DNA of 64,000 nt from Bosea sp. BIWAKO-01 (GTDB taxonomy: Bacteria; Pseudomonadota; Alphaproteobacteria; Rhizobiales; Beijerinckiaceae). The stretch spans positions 6,722,501 through 6,786,500 of the forward strand of contig NZ_BCQA01000001.1 in the NCBI RefSeq assembly GCF_001748145.1, read 5' to 3'. The notes below the pieces were generated by a model, which saw nothing but the letters and a program-made list of their open reading frames with translations, was not told the origin of the DNA and did not search any database. Of this stretch, positions 1-9,320 are shown in pieces. Within the stretch, counting starts at the first letter, position 1. Each line of letters opens with the position of its first letter. The translations under genes and the position numbers were made by a program.

Positions 1-55
1 CCGGTTCTCGCGGCTCGGTCGCACTCGGCGCAATCGACACCGCAGTCTTGCCCAT
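1..55 (-). CDS. 5' end of an unidentified gene (partial)
   Basis: The complement of bases 53-55 is an ATG preceded by a purine-rich AAGAGGAGG ribosome binding site. The 18 codons that follow (MGKTAVSIAPSATEPREP) stay open to the window edge. Too little is present to identify a family. The strong Shine-Dalgarno sequence is the only support, and its spacing to the ATG is short. It would be divergent from the gene at 680. Confidence 0.3.
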   Translation of the reverse strand, partial: MGKTAVSIAPSATEPREP

Positions 56-679
56 GCCTCCTCTTACAATTCTCGAAATGTTCGTGTGTATTTCGCGATC
101 ACCTCTCCAGATCAATCAACTTCATCTCACAATTTCCGCTTGGAAAGGCAAATAACTGAAAATCGTCGGAGAAACCAAGGCTCTCGCACGCCAAAATTGG
201 CCGGCCTGAACATAAGTATCTAACCGGTTTCACTCAATCAAGTTCCCGTGATTTCATTCGAACGAATGATGATGCAAAGTCATTTACTCCGCTATCGTGT
301 TTTCTCCACGGTATATGGGCTGTAGAGACGGTGGCGTCATGATGCGCACCCCGCACGATGGTGTTTGCGCAGTGTCCTCGGGCGCGCGCCTCGAAGCCCG
401 AACGGACCGATCACCCATCCCAACTTAGGTGCCTCGCGATGGGAACTCCACCGCACCCGAATGGTCCATCAGCGTGGGCCCGTGGAAACAGAGCCGAGCG
501 TCCATACCCGCCTCCCCCTCTGATCAAACCTCGTACGCCTGGAGGACAAGAGCCGCTTCACCAGCGGCTACGACAGGATTGCTGACGCCGTGCGGCGAGA
601 TATCCGGACTGGGGCTGGGAGGCGAAAGAAGCAACGTCATGACGCCCCCTTTTCACTGCCAACCGACATGGGTCCCGAC
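56..679. other. Intergenic region, no gene seen
   Basis: About 620 bases with no convincing gene. Bases 60-330 are clearly richer in A and T than the rest of the window, as expected of a promoter region or horizontally acquired DNA. Short open frames at 358-683 have no family resemblance and no ribosome binding site. The region separates two divergent genes. Confidence 0.5.
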
Positions 680-3612
680 ATGAACACAGTACATGTCAGA
701 AGATCGACGCCTGATTATCGGGAACAATCAACAGAAACACATTCATTTGCAACCGAATTAGAGTTTTACGACACCTATACCTGGTGCCTCAATGCCTATC
801 CTGACGTGAAGGACACGATTCAATATCTCGGGTCCGAGATCGAGAAACTCCGACTCGATCTGAATGATTGGCAGACCCACGAAGTCGCGACCAACATATT
901 CCTCCTGTCCTGCGGACTGCTGCATGCCGTCGAAGAGTATTTGCGCGGGCCGTCCGTGAGGATACCGGGACGCCTGATGACGCGCCTTGGGCCTGGCGCC
1001 ATGTGGGCCATGGATGGCGCCACGCGCGTCGTGGAAAGAGCGGCGAATATCCGCTCGGGCCGCAATCAGGCCAGCCTGCGCGATTGGCAGGAGCGTTGGC
1101 AGGCCAGCCTCGGCGATTTCCTCGCAATCCTTGTCAAGGGGCAACCATTGGCGCCTGCCTCGTTCGCCGGATCGGCCGCCTGCTTGACCGAATTGCTGGT
1201 ATCGCCCCCGCTGCCGGCCGATCTGCAAGCCAAACAGGTTGCCGCCTCCACCCTGTTCCGAAGGCTCGATACGACGCATTACGATATCATGGCACTCGGT
1301 CAGCGCTTCGCGGACCGCTGTCCGGATCGTTCCCAAGCCATCCTGATCGTGGGGTTGCGCACCTCGGGGTCCTATTTCGCCCCTCTGCTGCAGGCCTGTC
1401 TCAAGGCCGAGGGCTACCAGGAGGTGGTGTCGCTGACGATCCACCCGGGCAAGGGTCCCGGTCGCTGGGAGCGTCAACAGCTGCACCATTGTGCCCGGCA
1501 GGGGTTTACGGCCCTCGTCGTGGACGACTCGCCCTACACCGCCGGCACGATCGTCCTGGCTCTTGATATCGTTCGTCGGGCTGGCTTTTCCCTCGACAAG
1601 CTGAAAGCCCTCGTCCCGTATCATCCGGCAAGAAGAGACTGCCTGAAGGTACTATCCGACCAGATCGTCATCTCCATCGAGCCCGAGCAATGGCACAAGT
1701 ATCGCCTGCTCGACCCGAAATTGGCCGAGCAACGGCTGGCTGAGTACTTCCAGGCCCCTGATGTCCTCAGTGTGCGCCTGGTCGCCAGCAAGGCGGCCGA
1801 GGACTTCAATGCAGGCTTGCAGAATCTATCGTCAGGCGATCGCGGCGCGCGGCTCAAGGGGGCTACGAAGTTCGCCTCGAGAGACGACGGGGAAAGGAGA
1901 CCCGGTACGTCCTCGCCAAGAGCGTCGGCTGGGGGTGGCTCGGCTATCATGCCTTTCTCGCCGGTCACCGGCTCTCCGGGTTCGTCCCGCCCATCCTCGG
2001 ACTACGCGATGGGATCGTTTACATGGAGTGGTATCCTCAGCTGTCGCTTGCCCAGCAGGAGGATGGCGCGCGGCAGGAACTCATCGACATATCGGCTTCC
2101 TATGTCGCCGCGAGAGCCCGCAGCCTTGCCCTGAACCGCCTCCCGGAATCGGGCAAGAGCATCAAGCGGCACGAAGAGGGCCTTCAGCTGCTGCGCAAGA
2201 CGCTCGGCAGGGCTTATCCGTGGTTCCTGGGACACACGCTGATGCGCCGCCGCCTCGAGCGGCAACTCTCCCGGCAACGCAGCCCGCTGCCCACGCTCAT
2301 CGATGGGAAAATGGGACGTGCCGAGTGGATCATGGGGCCGCACGGGCCGCTCAAGACAGACTATGAGCACCACGGCATGGGCAAGTCCGAGTTGAACACG
2401 ACGGACCCGGCTTATGATCTAGCGGAGACGATCCTGACCTTGGCGCTCTCGCCGGAGGAGGAGCACAGGCTCATCCGGCGCTATGTCGAGATGACCGGGG
2501 ACGATGAACTGGAGCAGCGGCTGTTCATCAACAAGTTGCTCGCGGGTCTCTGGACAATGTCCTCGGCCCAGGAACATCTCTTCTGCAAGTCACAGCCTGC
2601 CGACCGACAGCAGCAACTCCACCAGCAATTCCTGAGCGCCTGGAACTTTCTGACGGAGCAGACGGCGCTTTTCTGCGGCGCTCTTTGTCGATCGTCGCCG
2701 GATGTGCAGTGGCGTTCGCCGCTTGTCTCCCTGGATATCGACGGTGTCCTGGATCACCGCCGTTTCGGGTTCCCGTCGACCACGGCTGACGGGATCGAGG
2801 CCGTCTCGCTTTTGGGGGCCCACGGATTCTGCGTGGCGCTGAACACGGCCCGCTCCGTCGCAGAGGTCAAGGCCTATTGTCAGGCTTACGGCTTCGCCGG
2901 AGGTGTGGCCGAGTATGGCAGCTATCTATGGGATGCGGTGGCCCAGCGCGGGCAAGTCCTCATCGGCGAGGAGGCCAGGCGTCAATTGGCAGAACTGCGC
3001 GCGCGCCTGCGCACCATTCCCGGCGTGTTCCTCGACGACCGACATCAGTACTCCATCCGGGCCTTCACCTATCAGGCCATGCCGCGCGCCATGCTCTCCG
3101 TCCTGGTGAACGCGCTTCGTGGGTTCGGCATCGGGCCCGGCCCCCCCACCCCCCTGCCCCCGCTTGCCATCGATCATCTGATGACCGAACTGGGGCTGGA
3201 CCAGCTTTCGGTCCACAAGACCATGAACGACACGACGATCGTGGCAAAGGAGACCGATAAGGGCGTCGGCCTGACGGCACTGCGAGATTGGGTCTTGAGC
3301 CCTGATGCTGAAACAATCGCCATTGGCGATTCGGAAGCCGATCTCCCAATGTTTCGTGTCGCCGATCGCTGTTTCGCGCCGGCCCAGATCGATTGCGCGC
3401 TCCAGGCTCGGCTTCTCGGCTGCCAGATCGCCCCGCATTCCGACCAGAGAGGCCTTCTGGATATCGCTCGCCTGCTCGCCCACCCGGATGGCAGCCGCTG
3501 CAGCCACTGCTCGAATCTCCGGGAGCCGTGGCCCAGGGACGATCTGTTTCTGGAGACCCTGAAGGCGGCGGACCGGCCCCCCTGGGCAACTCTGATGAGG
3601 GCCCTTTGGTGA
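680..3612 (+). pseudogene. Phosphoribosyltransferase / kinase-like / HAD hydrolase fusion, frameshifted at 1858-1862
   Basis: Frame 2 from ATG 680 encodes a helical N-terminus (about 1-200) and a phosphoribosyltransferase-like domain with the PRPP-loop motif VVDDSPYTAGT near residue 280. Coding then moves to frame 1. The switch is a -1 shift at the five-G run 1858-1862, and frame 1 is already protein-like before its first ATG at 2023. The second part holds a segment resembling an aminoglycoside-phosphotransferase/kinase fold (AKSVGWGWLGYHAF; DPAYDLAE near 575). It ends in a HAD phosphatase domain with DIDGVLD near 675 and IGDSEAD near 885. The joined product is about 977 residues. PRTase and HAD enzymes occur together in Ter-type stress-response biosynthetic modules (family knowledge), but the function here is unknown. 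A lost G, a sequencing error or P-site slippage on GGG are all possible. An upstream GTG at 590 opens the same frame, but its first 30 codons look non-coding. Confidence 0.7.
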
Positions 3613-3769
3613 GACCCCGCTGAATCTGCAGCCTTTGAGATGCTGGCCCGCTCCTTTGGCGGCAGGACCGCGAGCGATACCGATGATCTTGTCGTGCCTG
3701 TGAACTCCCCCCGCTCACGGGTGACGCCAGCGAGCGGCGCAGGTCGCGTCTCGGCTGCGTCCACGACTG

Positions 3770-3898
3770 GCGATCATCCCCGACGCCGCGATCACGCTCG
3801 CGGCGACCTCCGTCAACGTCATTGGAGATGGACTTCGCGACGCTCTCGATGCCCGGCAGGATCGGAAGCCCGGCCCAGTTTTCAGAACCTCAGGCTGA
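3770..3898 (+). pseudogene. Remnant of a DppC/OppC-type ABC permease C-terminus
   Basis: This frame reads LAIIPDAAITLAATSVNVIG followed by DGLRDALDAR and a TGA stop at 3896. The NxxGDGLRDALDxR ending is the hallmark C-terminus of dipeptide/oligopeptide ABC permeases. Nothing upstream in the frame belongs to such a gene (a stop lies at 3722), so only about 40 residues remain. Its end overlaps the 3' end of the outer-membrane protein gene on the other strand. It is a decayed gene end and not a functional gene. Confidence 0.6.
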
Positions 3899-4775
3899 GC
3901 CCGACGACCGGGCCATGCATCAACATATCGAAAGCATAACGCCGACGTCCGTCTCCCTGGGCGTAGTCGGCGTAGAGCGCCCGGTAACCGAGGATGCCGG
4001 AATAGGTGATGCCGTTCTTCTCCGCGAAATCGAAGCTGTAGCCTGCAATGCCCTGCCACGAGAATTTGCTGCCGCCACCACCGAGGTCGCCGCGCAGGAA
4101 GATTTCCTGGCCGGGCGCGACGCCGATCCGCATGCGCGCACCCGCAAATCCGTCGACCCAGTCCACCGAGCCGGAGCGGGCGATCGCGACATTGCGCCCG
4201 AAGCTGAGATCGCCGACATCGACGGTCGCGCCCGCATCGAAGGAAAGCTCGCCGCGCTGATACCAGTAGCGCGCACCCGCCAGGACGTCGAAGGCGACCG
4301 ATCCGTAGCGCGCCAACTCGTAAGAGGCCCCCGCTTCGATGATGGCCATCGAGGTCTTGGCATCGCCGGACGCGCCGACCGCGCCCACGATATCGGGCGT
4401 AACGTTCCGCGTCCTGATGCCACCGCGATCGACGCTGACATTGAGACCGGCGAAATTGCCGAGGAGGGAGAACCGGCCGTTGCGGGCCTCGATATCCGCC
4501 ATCAGGGCAAACAGCGTGCCCCCGTCTCCGAGCGTAGCATCGACGATATCGATGAAGCTCGCATCGACCTTCGCGGTTCGCCCCTTCACGGTCTGGTTTC
4601 CGTTGAGCGAAATGAGCCAGCCATAAGGCGTGAACCGGTAGGTCCATGCCGAAGTCATCACGGGCGGCACGGGCGTAGGCGGGGGTGGCAGATCGGCGGC
4701 CTGCGCCACGACGCTGCCGAGCCCGAGCATCATCGACAAGGTGAAGCCGCAAGCCCTCGCGTGGCTGAGTGTCAT
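3882..4775 (-). CDS. Outer-membrane beta-barrel protein
   Basis: The 297-residue product has a signal peptide (MTLSHARACGFTLSMMLGLG, cleavage after AQA), a proline-rich linker (DLPPPPTPVPP) and alternating beta-strand sequence. It ends in LSLRF, the C-terminal aromatic typical of outer-membrane barrels assembled by BAM. I chose ATG 4775 because AAAAGGGGA precedes it; ATG 4799 would add MNRKKGIA. The composition resembles small alphaproteobacterial porin-like proteins. The substrate is unknown and it has no operon partners. Confidence 0.75.
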   Translation of the reverse strand: MTLSHARACGFTLSMMLGLGSVVAQAADLPPPPTPVPPVMTSAWTYRFTPYGWLISLNGNQTVKGRTAKVDASFIDIVDATLGDGGTLFALMADIEARNGRFSLLGNFAGLNVSVDRGGIRTRNVTPDIVGAVGASGDAKTSMAIIEAGASYELARYGSVAFDVLAGARYWYQRGELSFDAGATVDVGDLSFGRNVAIARSGSVDWVDGFAGARMRIGVAPGQEIFLRGDLGGGGSKFSWQGIAGYSFDFAEKNGITYSGILGYRALYADYAQGDGRRRYAFDMLMHGPVVGLSLRF

Positions 4776-5302
4776 CGCAATCCCCTTTTTGCGATTCATG
4801 CTGCGAAATCCACACTCAGCATCCGCCGAAGACTGATCCCGCTCAATGAGCAACTTGCTTGCCACCGCAAAGCAGCGATGGGTGTGACATATTTACTTAT
4901 CCCACCCGCCCAAATTCGAAGTCACGATCATCAGCTTGCCGACATGGACCTCGCGTTGCTGCCCTTCACGGTCCGCGACAAGAATGACCCATCGGATTCG
5001 CGTCGCGTTTCGTGAGAAAGTCCCCATAGCCTCGCCCTCGTTCGGCTTTCCCGCGAACAGGATCGAATCGAATACTGTCACCGGCACAGCGGAGCCTGGC
5101 CGCAACCTCCGACATGTGTCCCGCGACCGAACGGCAGGGCATCGGTCTGCCAGCCGTGCCCCGGTTGACGTCGATTGCGCCTGGGCGCAGCTTTGCAGGG
5201 AATGGGCGACGCGCACGGCTGTAACCGGCCTTCGCCCGTCGGGGAGTGCCGCGCATGGAGGATTGCGAGGCCCATCGCCATGACCTTCGACTGAAGGCCG
5301 GG
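4776..5302. other. Intergenic region with one doubtful small ORF
   Basis: No confident gene is seen. The minus strand at 4893-5027 could encode a 44-residue peptide starting MGTFSRNATRIRWVILVADR, with GAGGG upstream. It has no recognised relatives and ends in an AT-rich spot. The plus-strand side should hold the promoter of the quinoprotein-associated ABC genes that start at 5303. Confidence 0.35.
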
Positions 5303-6517
5303 ATGCTGCGCCTTGCGGCCATCTTTCTGGTCTTCGGCGTGATGCTGCTCGCCGGTGAACCGATCAAGGCGCTTGCGCAATCGGCGCCGCCGACGGAGGC
5401 CAGGACGATCGGCGTCCTGTTCATCCGGGAGATCCAGGACCGCCCTCTCCCGCTGTCGCTGCTCGACATTCCGCCGCCCGACGACGGTATCGCCGGCGCG
5501 CGGCTCGCCCTCGCCGACAACAACAATACGGGGCGTTTTCTCGGCCAGGAGTTTCGGCTCGACGTCATCGAGAGCGCCAAGGCCGATGAACTGCTTGCCG
5601 AAGCCGAAAGCCGCGTCGCCACCGGGCAGCATTTTCTCGTTCTCGACGTTCGGCCCCAAACCGTTCTCAGGCTCGCCGACGCGCTGAAGGGAAAGGATGT
5701 ACTGCTGTTCAACGCCGGCGCGCCGGACGAAAACCTGCGCGAGGAGGATTGCCGCGCCAATGTCCTGCATACGAGCCCGTCGCGCGCGATGCTCGCCGAT
5801 GCGCTGGCTCAATATCTCGTCTGGAAACAGTGGCGGCGCTGGTTCCTGGTTCGCGGAACGCAGCCGGAAGACCAGGCCTTCGCCGAGGCCGTGCGACGGG
5901 CGGCAAAGCGCTTCGGCGGCCGCATTGTCGAGGAGCGGGCTTTCTCCGACGAAGGCGGCTCGCGGCGCGCTGACGGCGGTCACGAGCAGATCCAGCTGCA
6001 GATCCCGGTCTTCACGCAGAATGCGGCGGCACATGACGTCGTGGTCCTGGCCGACGAGGCCGGGCTGTTCGGCGAGTACTTCCCGTTTCGGACCTGGGAG
6101 GCGCGACCGGTGGTGGGGACACAGGGGCTGACGGCGACAAGCTGGCATCCCGCGCTCGAACAATGGGGAGCGACCCAGTTCCAGAACCGCTTCAGGCGAT
6201 CGGCGAACCGGACGATGCGGCCGCTCGACTACGATGCCTGGCTCGCGGTCCGCAGCATTGGCGAGGCGGCAGCGCGCCGTCGCTCGACCGCATTTGCCGA
6301 GATCGCGGCCTATCTGCGCTCCGCAGAGTTCGATGTGGCAGGGTTCAAGGGCCAGAAACTGACATTCAGGGACTGGAACGGTCAGCTGCGCGAACCGATC
6401 CTGATCGCGACGCCGAAGATCCCGGTCTCGGTTTCGCCGCAGCCGGGCTTCCTGCACCAGTTCTCGACGCTGGATACGCTCGGGCTCGACCGACCGGAAA
6501 CGAAATGCAGATTGTAG
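5303..6517 (+). CDS. Quinoprotein-associated ABC transporter substrate-binding protein
   Basis: An exported protein of about 404 residues. The signal peptide is MLRLAAIFLVFGVMLLAGEP, ending at ALAQS. The body resembles the branched-chain amino acid binding-protein (Leu/Ile/Val) fold: TIGVLFIREIQDRPLPLSLL, then IAGARLALADNN. This matches the family of periplasmic binding proteins found only with PQQ-dependent alcohol dehydrogenase systems. ATG 5303 gives the cleanest signal peptide and follows GAAGG; GTG 5246 and ATG 5255 are possible earlier starts. It heads a run with the beta-propeller, ATPase and permease genes. The cargo is unknown. Confidence 0.8.
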   Translation: MLRLAAIFLVFGVMLLAGEPIKALAQSAPPTEARTIGVLFIREIQDRPLPLSLLDIPPPDDGIAGARLALADNNNTGRFLGQEFRLDVIESAKADELLAEAESRVATGQHFLVLDVRPQTVLRLADALKGKDVLLFNAGAPDENLREEDCRANVLHTSPSRAMLADALAQYLVWKQWRRWFLVRGTQPEDQAFAEAVRRAAKRFGGRIVEERAFSDEGGSRRADGGHEQIQLQIPVFTQNAAAHDVVVLADEAGLFGEYFPFRTWEARPVVGTQGLTATSWHPALEQWGATQFQNRFRRSANRTMRPLDYDAWLAVRSIGEAAARRRSTAFAEIAAYLRSAEFDVAGFKGQKLTFRDWNGQLREPILIATPKIPVSVSPQPGFLHQFSTLDTLGLDRPETKCRL

Positions 6518-6587
6518 GAGCGTAAAGTCAGAGCCTGAAGCCAACCGCGTCCTGGTTTTTCGACATCATCATCGGAAACGGAACACC

Positions 6588-7556
6588 ATGCGGCTCTCAT
6601 CATGTCTTTCGGCGGGCGCGCTTTTACTGCTCGCATCCACAGCCAATGCCTACACGGTGTTTGTCTCCAATGAAAAGGACAACACCGTCAGCGTCATCGA
6701 CAGCACGACGCTGGAAGTGACCAAGACCATCAAGGTCGGTCAACGTCCGCGCGGGATCGTGCTCGCCCGGAACGGCGAGTGGCTGCTGATCTGCGCGAGC
6801 GACGACAATGTCGTGCAGGTATTCGACACCAAGACCCTGGAATTCGTCAAGAATCTGCCATCGGGCCCGGACCCGGAACTCTTCACCCTGCATCCGAAGG
6901 GCAACCCGCTCTATGTCGCCAACGAGGACGACAACATCGTCACCGTCGTCGATATCGAAAAAGGCTCGGTCCTCTCGGAAATCCCCGTCGGCGTCGAGCC
7001 CGAGGGCATGGGCATCAGCCCTGACGGGACCATTCTCGTCAACACCTCCGAAACGACGAACATGGCGCATTTCATCGACACGCAGAGCAACAAGACGGTC
7101 GATCATGTCCTGGTCGACGCCCGTCCGCGCTATGCGCAGTTCACGCCGGATGGATCGCAGGTCTGGGTCAGCTCCGAGATCGGCGGCACCGTCAGCGTCA
7201 TCGACGTCAAGACGCGCAAAGCCATCGGCAAGGTGTCGTTCCAGATCAACGGCGTCAACGCCGACGCCATCCAGCCCGTGGGGGTGCGGATCACCAGGGA
7301 TGGCAAGACGGCCTTCGTCGCGCTCGGGCCAGCCAACCGCGTCGCCGTCATCGATACCGCCACCCTGAAAGTGGAGCGCTATCTCCTGGTCGGGCAGCGT
7401 GTCTGGCAGCTCGCCTTCACGCCCGACGAGAAGCTGCTCTTCACGACGAACGGAACATCGAACGATGTCTCGATCATCGATGTCGAGAAGCTGCGCGTCA
7501 CCAAGTCGGTCAAGGTCGGGCGCTATCCCTGGGGCGTCGCCATCGCCCCATTCTGA
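6588..7556 (+). CDS. PQQ-catabolism-associated YVTN beta-propeller protein
   Basis: The 322-residue exported protein has signal MRLSSCLSAGALLLLASTAN, then repeated blades of about 42 residues. Repeats include VFVSNEKDNTVSVIDSTTLE, LYVANEDDNIVTVVDIEKGS and LFTTNGTSNDVSIIDVEKLR, with the V(S)VID repeat core of YVTN-type propellers. This family accompanies PQQ-dependent alcohol oxidation loci. It probably sits in the periplasm as a binding or assembly partner of the quinoprotein or of the ABC system. It lies between the SBP gene and the ATPase gene on the same strand. The biochemical role is not established. Confidence 0.85.
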   Translation: MRLSSCLSAGALLLLASTANAYTVFVSNEKDNTVSVIDSTTLEVTKTIKVGQRPRGIVLARNGEWLLICASDDNVVQVFDTKTLEFVKNLPSGPDPELFTLHPKGNPLYVANEDDNIVTVVDIEKGSVLSEIPVGVEPEGMGISPDGTILVNTSETTNMAHFIDTQSNKTVDHVLVDARPRYAQFTPDGSQVWVSSEIGGTVSVIDVKTRKAIGKVSFQINGVNADAIQPVGVRITRDGKTAFVALGPANRVAVIDTATLKVERYLLVGQRVWQLAFTPDEKLLFTTNGTSNDVSIIDVEKLRVTKSVKVGRYPWGVAIAPF

Positions 7557-7609
7557 TCACCCCGCGTATCGGCACGCAGAAGGCCAGCAGCTTCATCCGG
7601 AGGAGAGAC

Positions 7610-7669
7610 ATGAGGGTCCCCATCCTTGCTCCATCACTGCCGAACGCGGCGCGGTTCATCGTCAGGTGA
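7610..7669 (+). CDS. Putative 19-residue leader peptide before the ABC ATPase gene
   Basis: The best ribosome binding site in this stretch, GGAGGAGAGAC, precedes ATG 7610. That ATG opens only 19 codons (MRVPILAPSLPNAARFIVR). Its TGA stop at 7667 overlaps a GTG at 7666, in frame with the ATPase, as GTGA. The arrangement fits translational coupling of the ATPase to a short leader. It could instead be the trace of an N-terminal frameshift. No homolog is recognised. Confidence 0.45.
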   Translation: MRVPILAPSLPNAARFIVR

Positions 7670-8451
7670 ACGCGGAGTTCGACACTCGGCGGGCCGGCAT
7701 GGCGCTCTCGGTCGCCGGGGTGAGCCATGCCTTCGGCGACAGGCACGCGCTCGTCGATGTGTCGCTGGAGGTTCCGGCCGGCTCGTTCACGGTGCTGCTG
7801 GGTCTCAACGGCGCGGGCAAGTCGACGCTTTTTGCGCTGATCACCCGGCTCTATGACAATGTGAGCGGTGAAATCCGTGTCTTCGGCGATGATGTGCGCC
7901 GCGCCCCGTCGGCAGCGTTGCGGCAGATCGGCGTGGTGTTCCAGAGCCGCACGCTCGACGCCGATCTGAGCCTGCTGCAGAACCTCGCCTATCATGCGGC
8001 GCTGCATGGCTTCGCTCGCGCCGCGGCGCGGGCGCGTGCCATGGAACTGCTCGAGATCATCGGGCTCGCCGACAAGGCACGCGACAAGGTGCGCGCGCTG
8101 TCGGGCGGACAGGCGCGCCGTGTCGAGATCGCACGTGCCCTGCTGCACGACCCGCGCTGCCTTCTGCTCGACGAAGCCACCGTCGGCCTCGATATCGGCG
8201 CGCGCGACGGCATCATTGCCCTGGTGCGCGAGCTCGTCGCCCGCCAGGGGCTCGGTGTCCTGTGGGCGACGCATCTGATCGACGAGGTCGCGCCGAGCGA
8301 CCGCATCGTCATTCTGCACAAGGGCCGGGTGCTGTTTGCCGGCGATCACGACAGCCTGCTCGCCATGACGGGCAGCGCAACGATACGCGAGGCGTTCACG
8401 ACGATGACGGGCTCAGCGACGGCCAATCCTGCCGGCACGGTGGCGGCATGA
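7666..8451 (+). CDS. ABC transporter ATP-binding protein (PQQ alcohol dehydrogenase-associated)
   Basis: A cytoplasmic ATPase subunit. Walker A is GLNGAGKST, the signature is LSGGQARRVEIARAL and Walker B is CLLLDEATVGLD, with a downstream H-loop (WATHL). Its relatives are ATPases paired with ABC-2 permeases in quinoprotein alcohol dehydrogenase loci. It overlaps the permease by ATGA, so the two are surely co-translated. The start is uncertain: GTG 7666 would be coupled to the short leader ORF, while ATG 7699 (MALSVAGVSHAFG) matches the usual family N-terminus but has a weak ribosome binding site. Confidence 0.85.
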   Translation: MNAEFDTRRAGMALSVAGVSHAFGDRHALVDVSLEVPAGSFTVLLGLNGAGKSTLFALITRLYDNVSGEIRVFGDDVRRAPSAALRQIGVVFQSRTLDADLSLLQNLAYHAALHGFARAAARARAMELLEIIGLADKARDKVRALSGGQARRVEIARALLHDPRCLLLDEATVGLDIGARDGIIALVRELVARQGLGVLWATHLIDEVAPSDRIVILHKGRVLFAGDHDSLLAMTGSATIREAFTTMTGSATANPAGTVAA

Positions 8452-9320
8452 AGACCATCCCGCTCGATCATGCGCCACCGACACTGGCGGACGCGCCGGA
8501 GCGGTCGGGCTTCTCCGGTTATCTCGCCTGCTTCAACGGCATCGTCTGGCGCGAGATGCTGCGCTTCATCCATCAGCGCGAACGCTTCCTCTCCGCGCTG
8601 GTGCGGCCGCTCGTCTGGCTCTTCATCTTCGCCGCCGGCTTTCGCCAGGTTCTCGGCGTCTCGATCATCCCGCCCTATGAAACCTATGTCCTCTACGAGG
8701 TCTTCGTGACGCCGGGCCTGATCGGCATGATCCTGCTCTTCAACGCCATGCAGTCCTCGCTCTCGATGGTCTATGACCGCGAAACCGGCACGATGCGAAC
8801 CTTGCTCGTCAGCCCGTTTCCGCGCTGGTTCCTGCTGACATCGAAGCTGATCGGCGGCGGCACGGTGGCGCTGCTGCAGGTCTATGTCTTTCTGCTGATC
8901 GCCTATTTCTGGGAGATCGAGCCGCCCCTGCTCGGCTATCTGACAGTGCTGCCGGCCCTGTTCCTGGCGAGCCTGATGCTCGGCGCGCTCGCCTTGTTCA
9001 TGTCGTCGATCATCAAGCAGCTGGAGAACTTCGCCGGGGTCATGAACTTCGTGATCTTCCCGATGTTCTTTGCCTCGTCCGCACTCTATCCGCTGTGGCG
9101 CATCCGGGAATCGAGCCCGCTGCTCTATGAGATCTGCCGCTTCAATCCCTTCACCCATGCGGTCGAACTGATCCGCTTCGCCCTCTATGCGCAGATTGAT
9201 CCTGGCTCGCTTGCGGCGGTGCTGGGTTATACCGCTGTCTTTCTCGCTGCCGCCATTTACGCCTATAATCCATCGAAGGGTTTGCTGGGTCGGCGTGGCG
9301 CTCCCGGAGGCACGGCATGA
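8448..9320 (+). CDS. ABC-2 type permease (PQQ alcohol dehydrogenase-associated)
   Basis: The 290-residue inner-membrane protein has about six hydrophobic segments and the ABC-2 pattern, including LSMVYDRETGTMRTLLVSPF between segments 2 and 3. It starts with the ATGA overlap on the ATPase stop and ends with an ATGA overlap on the next gene. The ATPase-permease pair would form an ABC-2 transporter. Because a binding protein is encoded in the same run, the direction of transport is unclear: ABC-2 permeases normally export. The substrate is unknown. Confidence 0.85.
   Translation: MKTIPLDHAPPTLADAPERSGFSGYLACFNGIVWREMLRFIHQRERFLSALVRPLVWLFIFAAGFRQVLGVSIIPPYETYVLYEVFVTPGLIGMILLFNAMQSSLSMVYDRETGTMRTLLVSPFPRWFLLTSKLIGGGTVALLQVYVFLLIAYFWEIEPPLLGYLTVLPALFLASLMLGALALFMSSIIKQLENFAGVMNFVIFPMFFASSALYPLWRIRESSPLLYEICRFNPFTHAVELIRFALYAQIDPGSLAAVLGYTAVFLAAAIYAYNPSKGLLGRRGAPGGTA

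Noticed and set aside
4893..5027. 44-residue minus-strand ORF
   Set aside because: A GAGGG site is present, but no family is recognised and the stop lies in AT-rich DNA. It is kept only as a note on the gap.
5078..6544. Long open frame (488 codons) on the minus strand
   Set aside because: It is antisense to the quinoprotein-associated binding protein, Arg/Gly-rich and without family features: a shadow caused by high GC.
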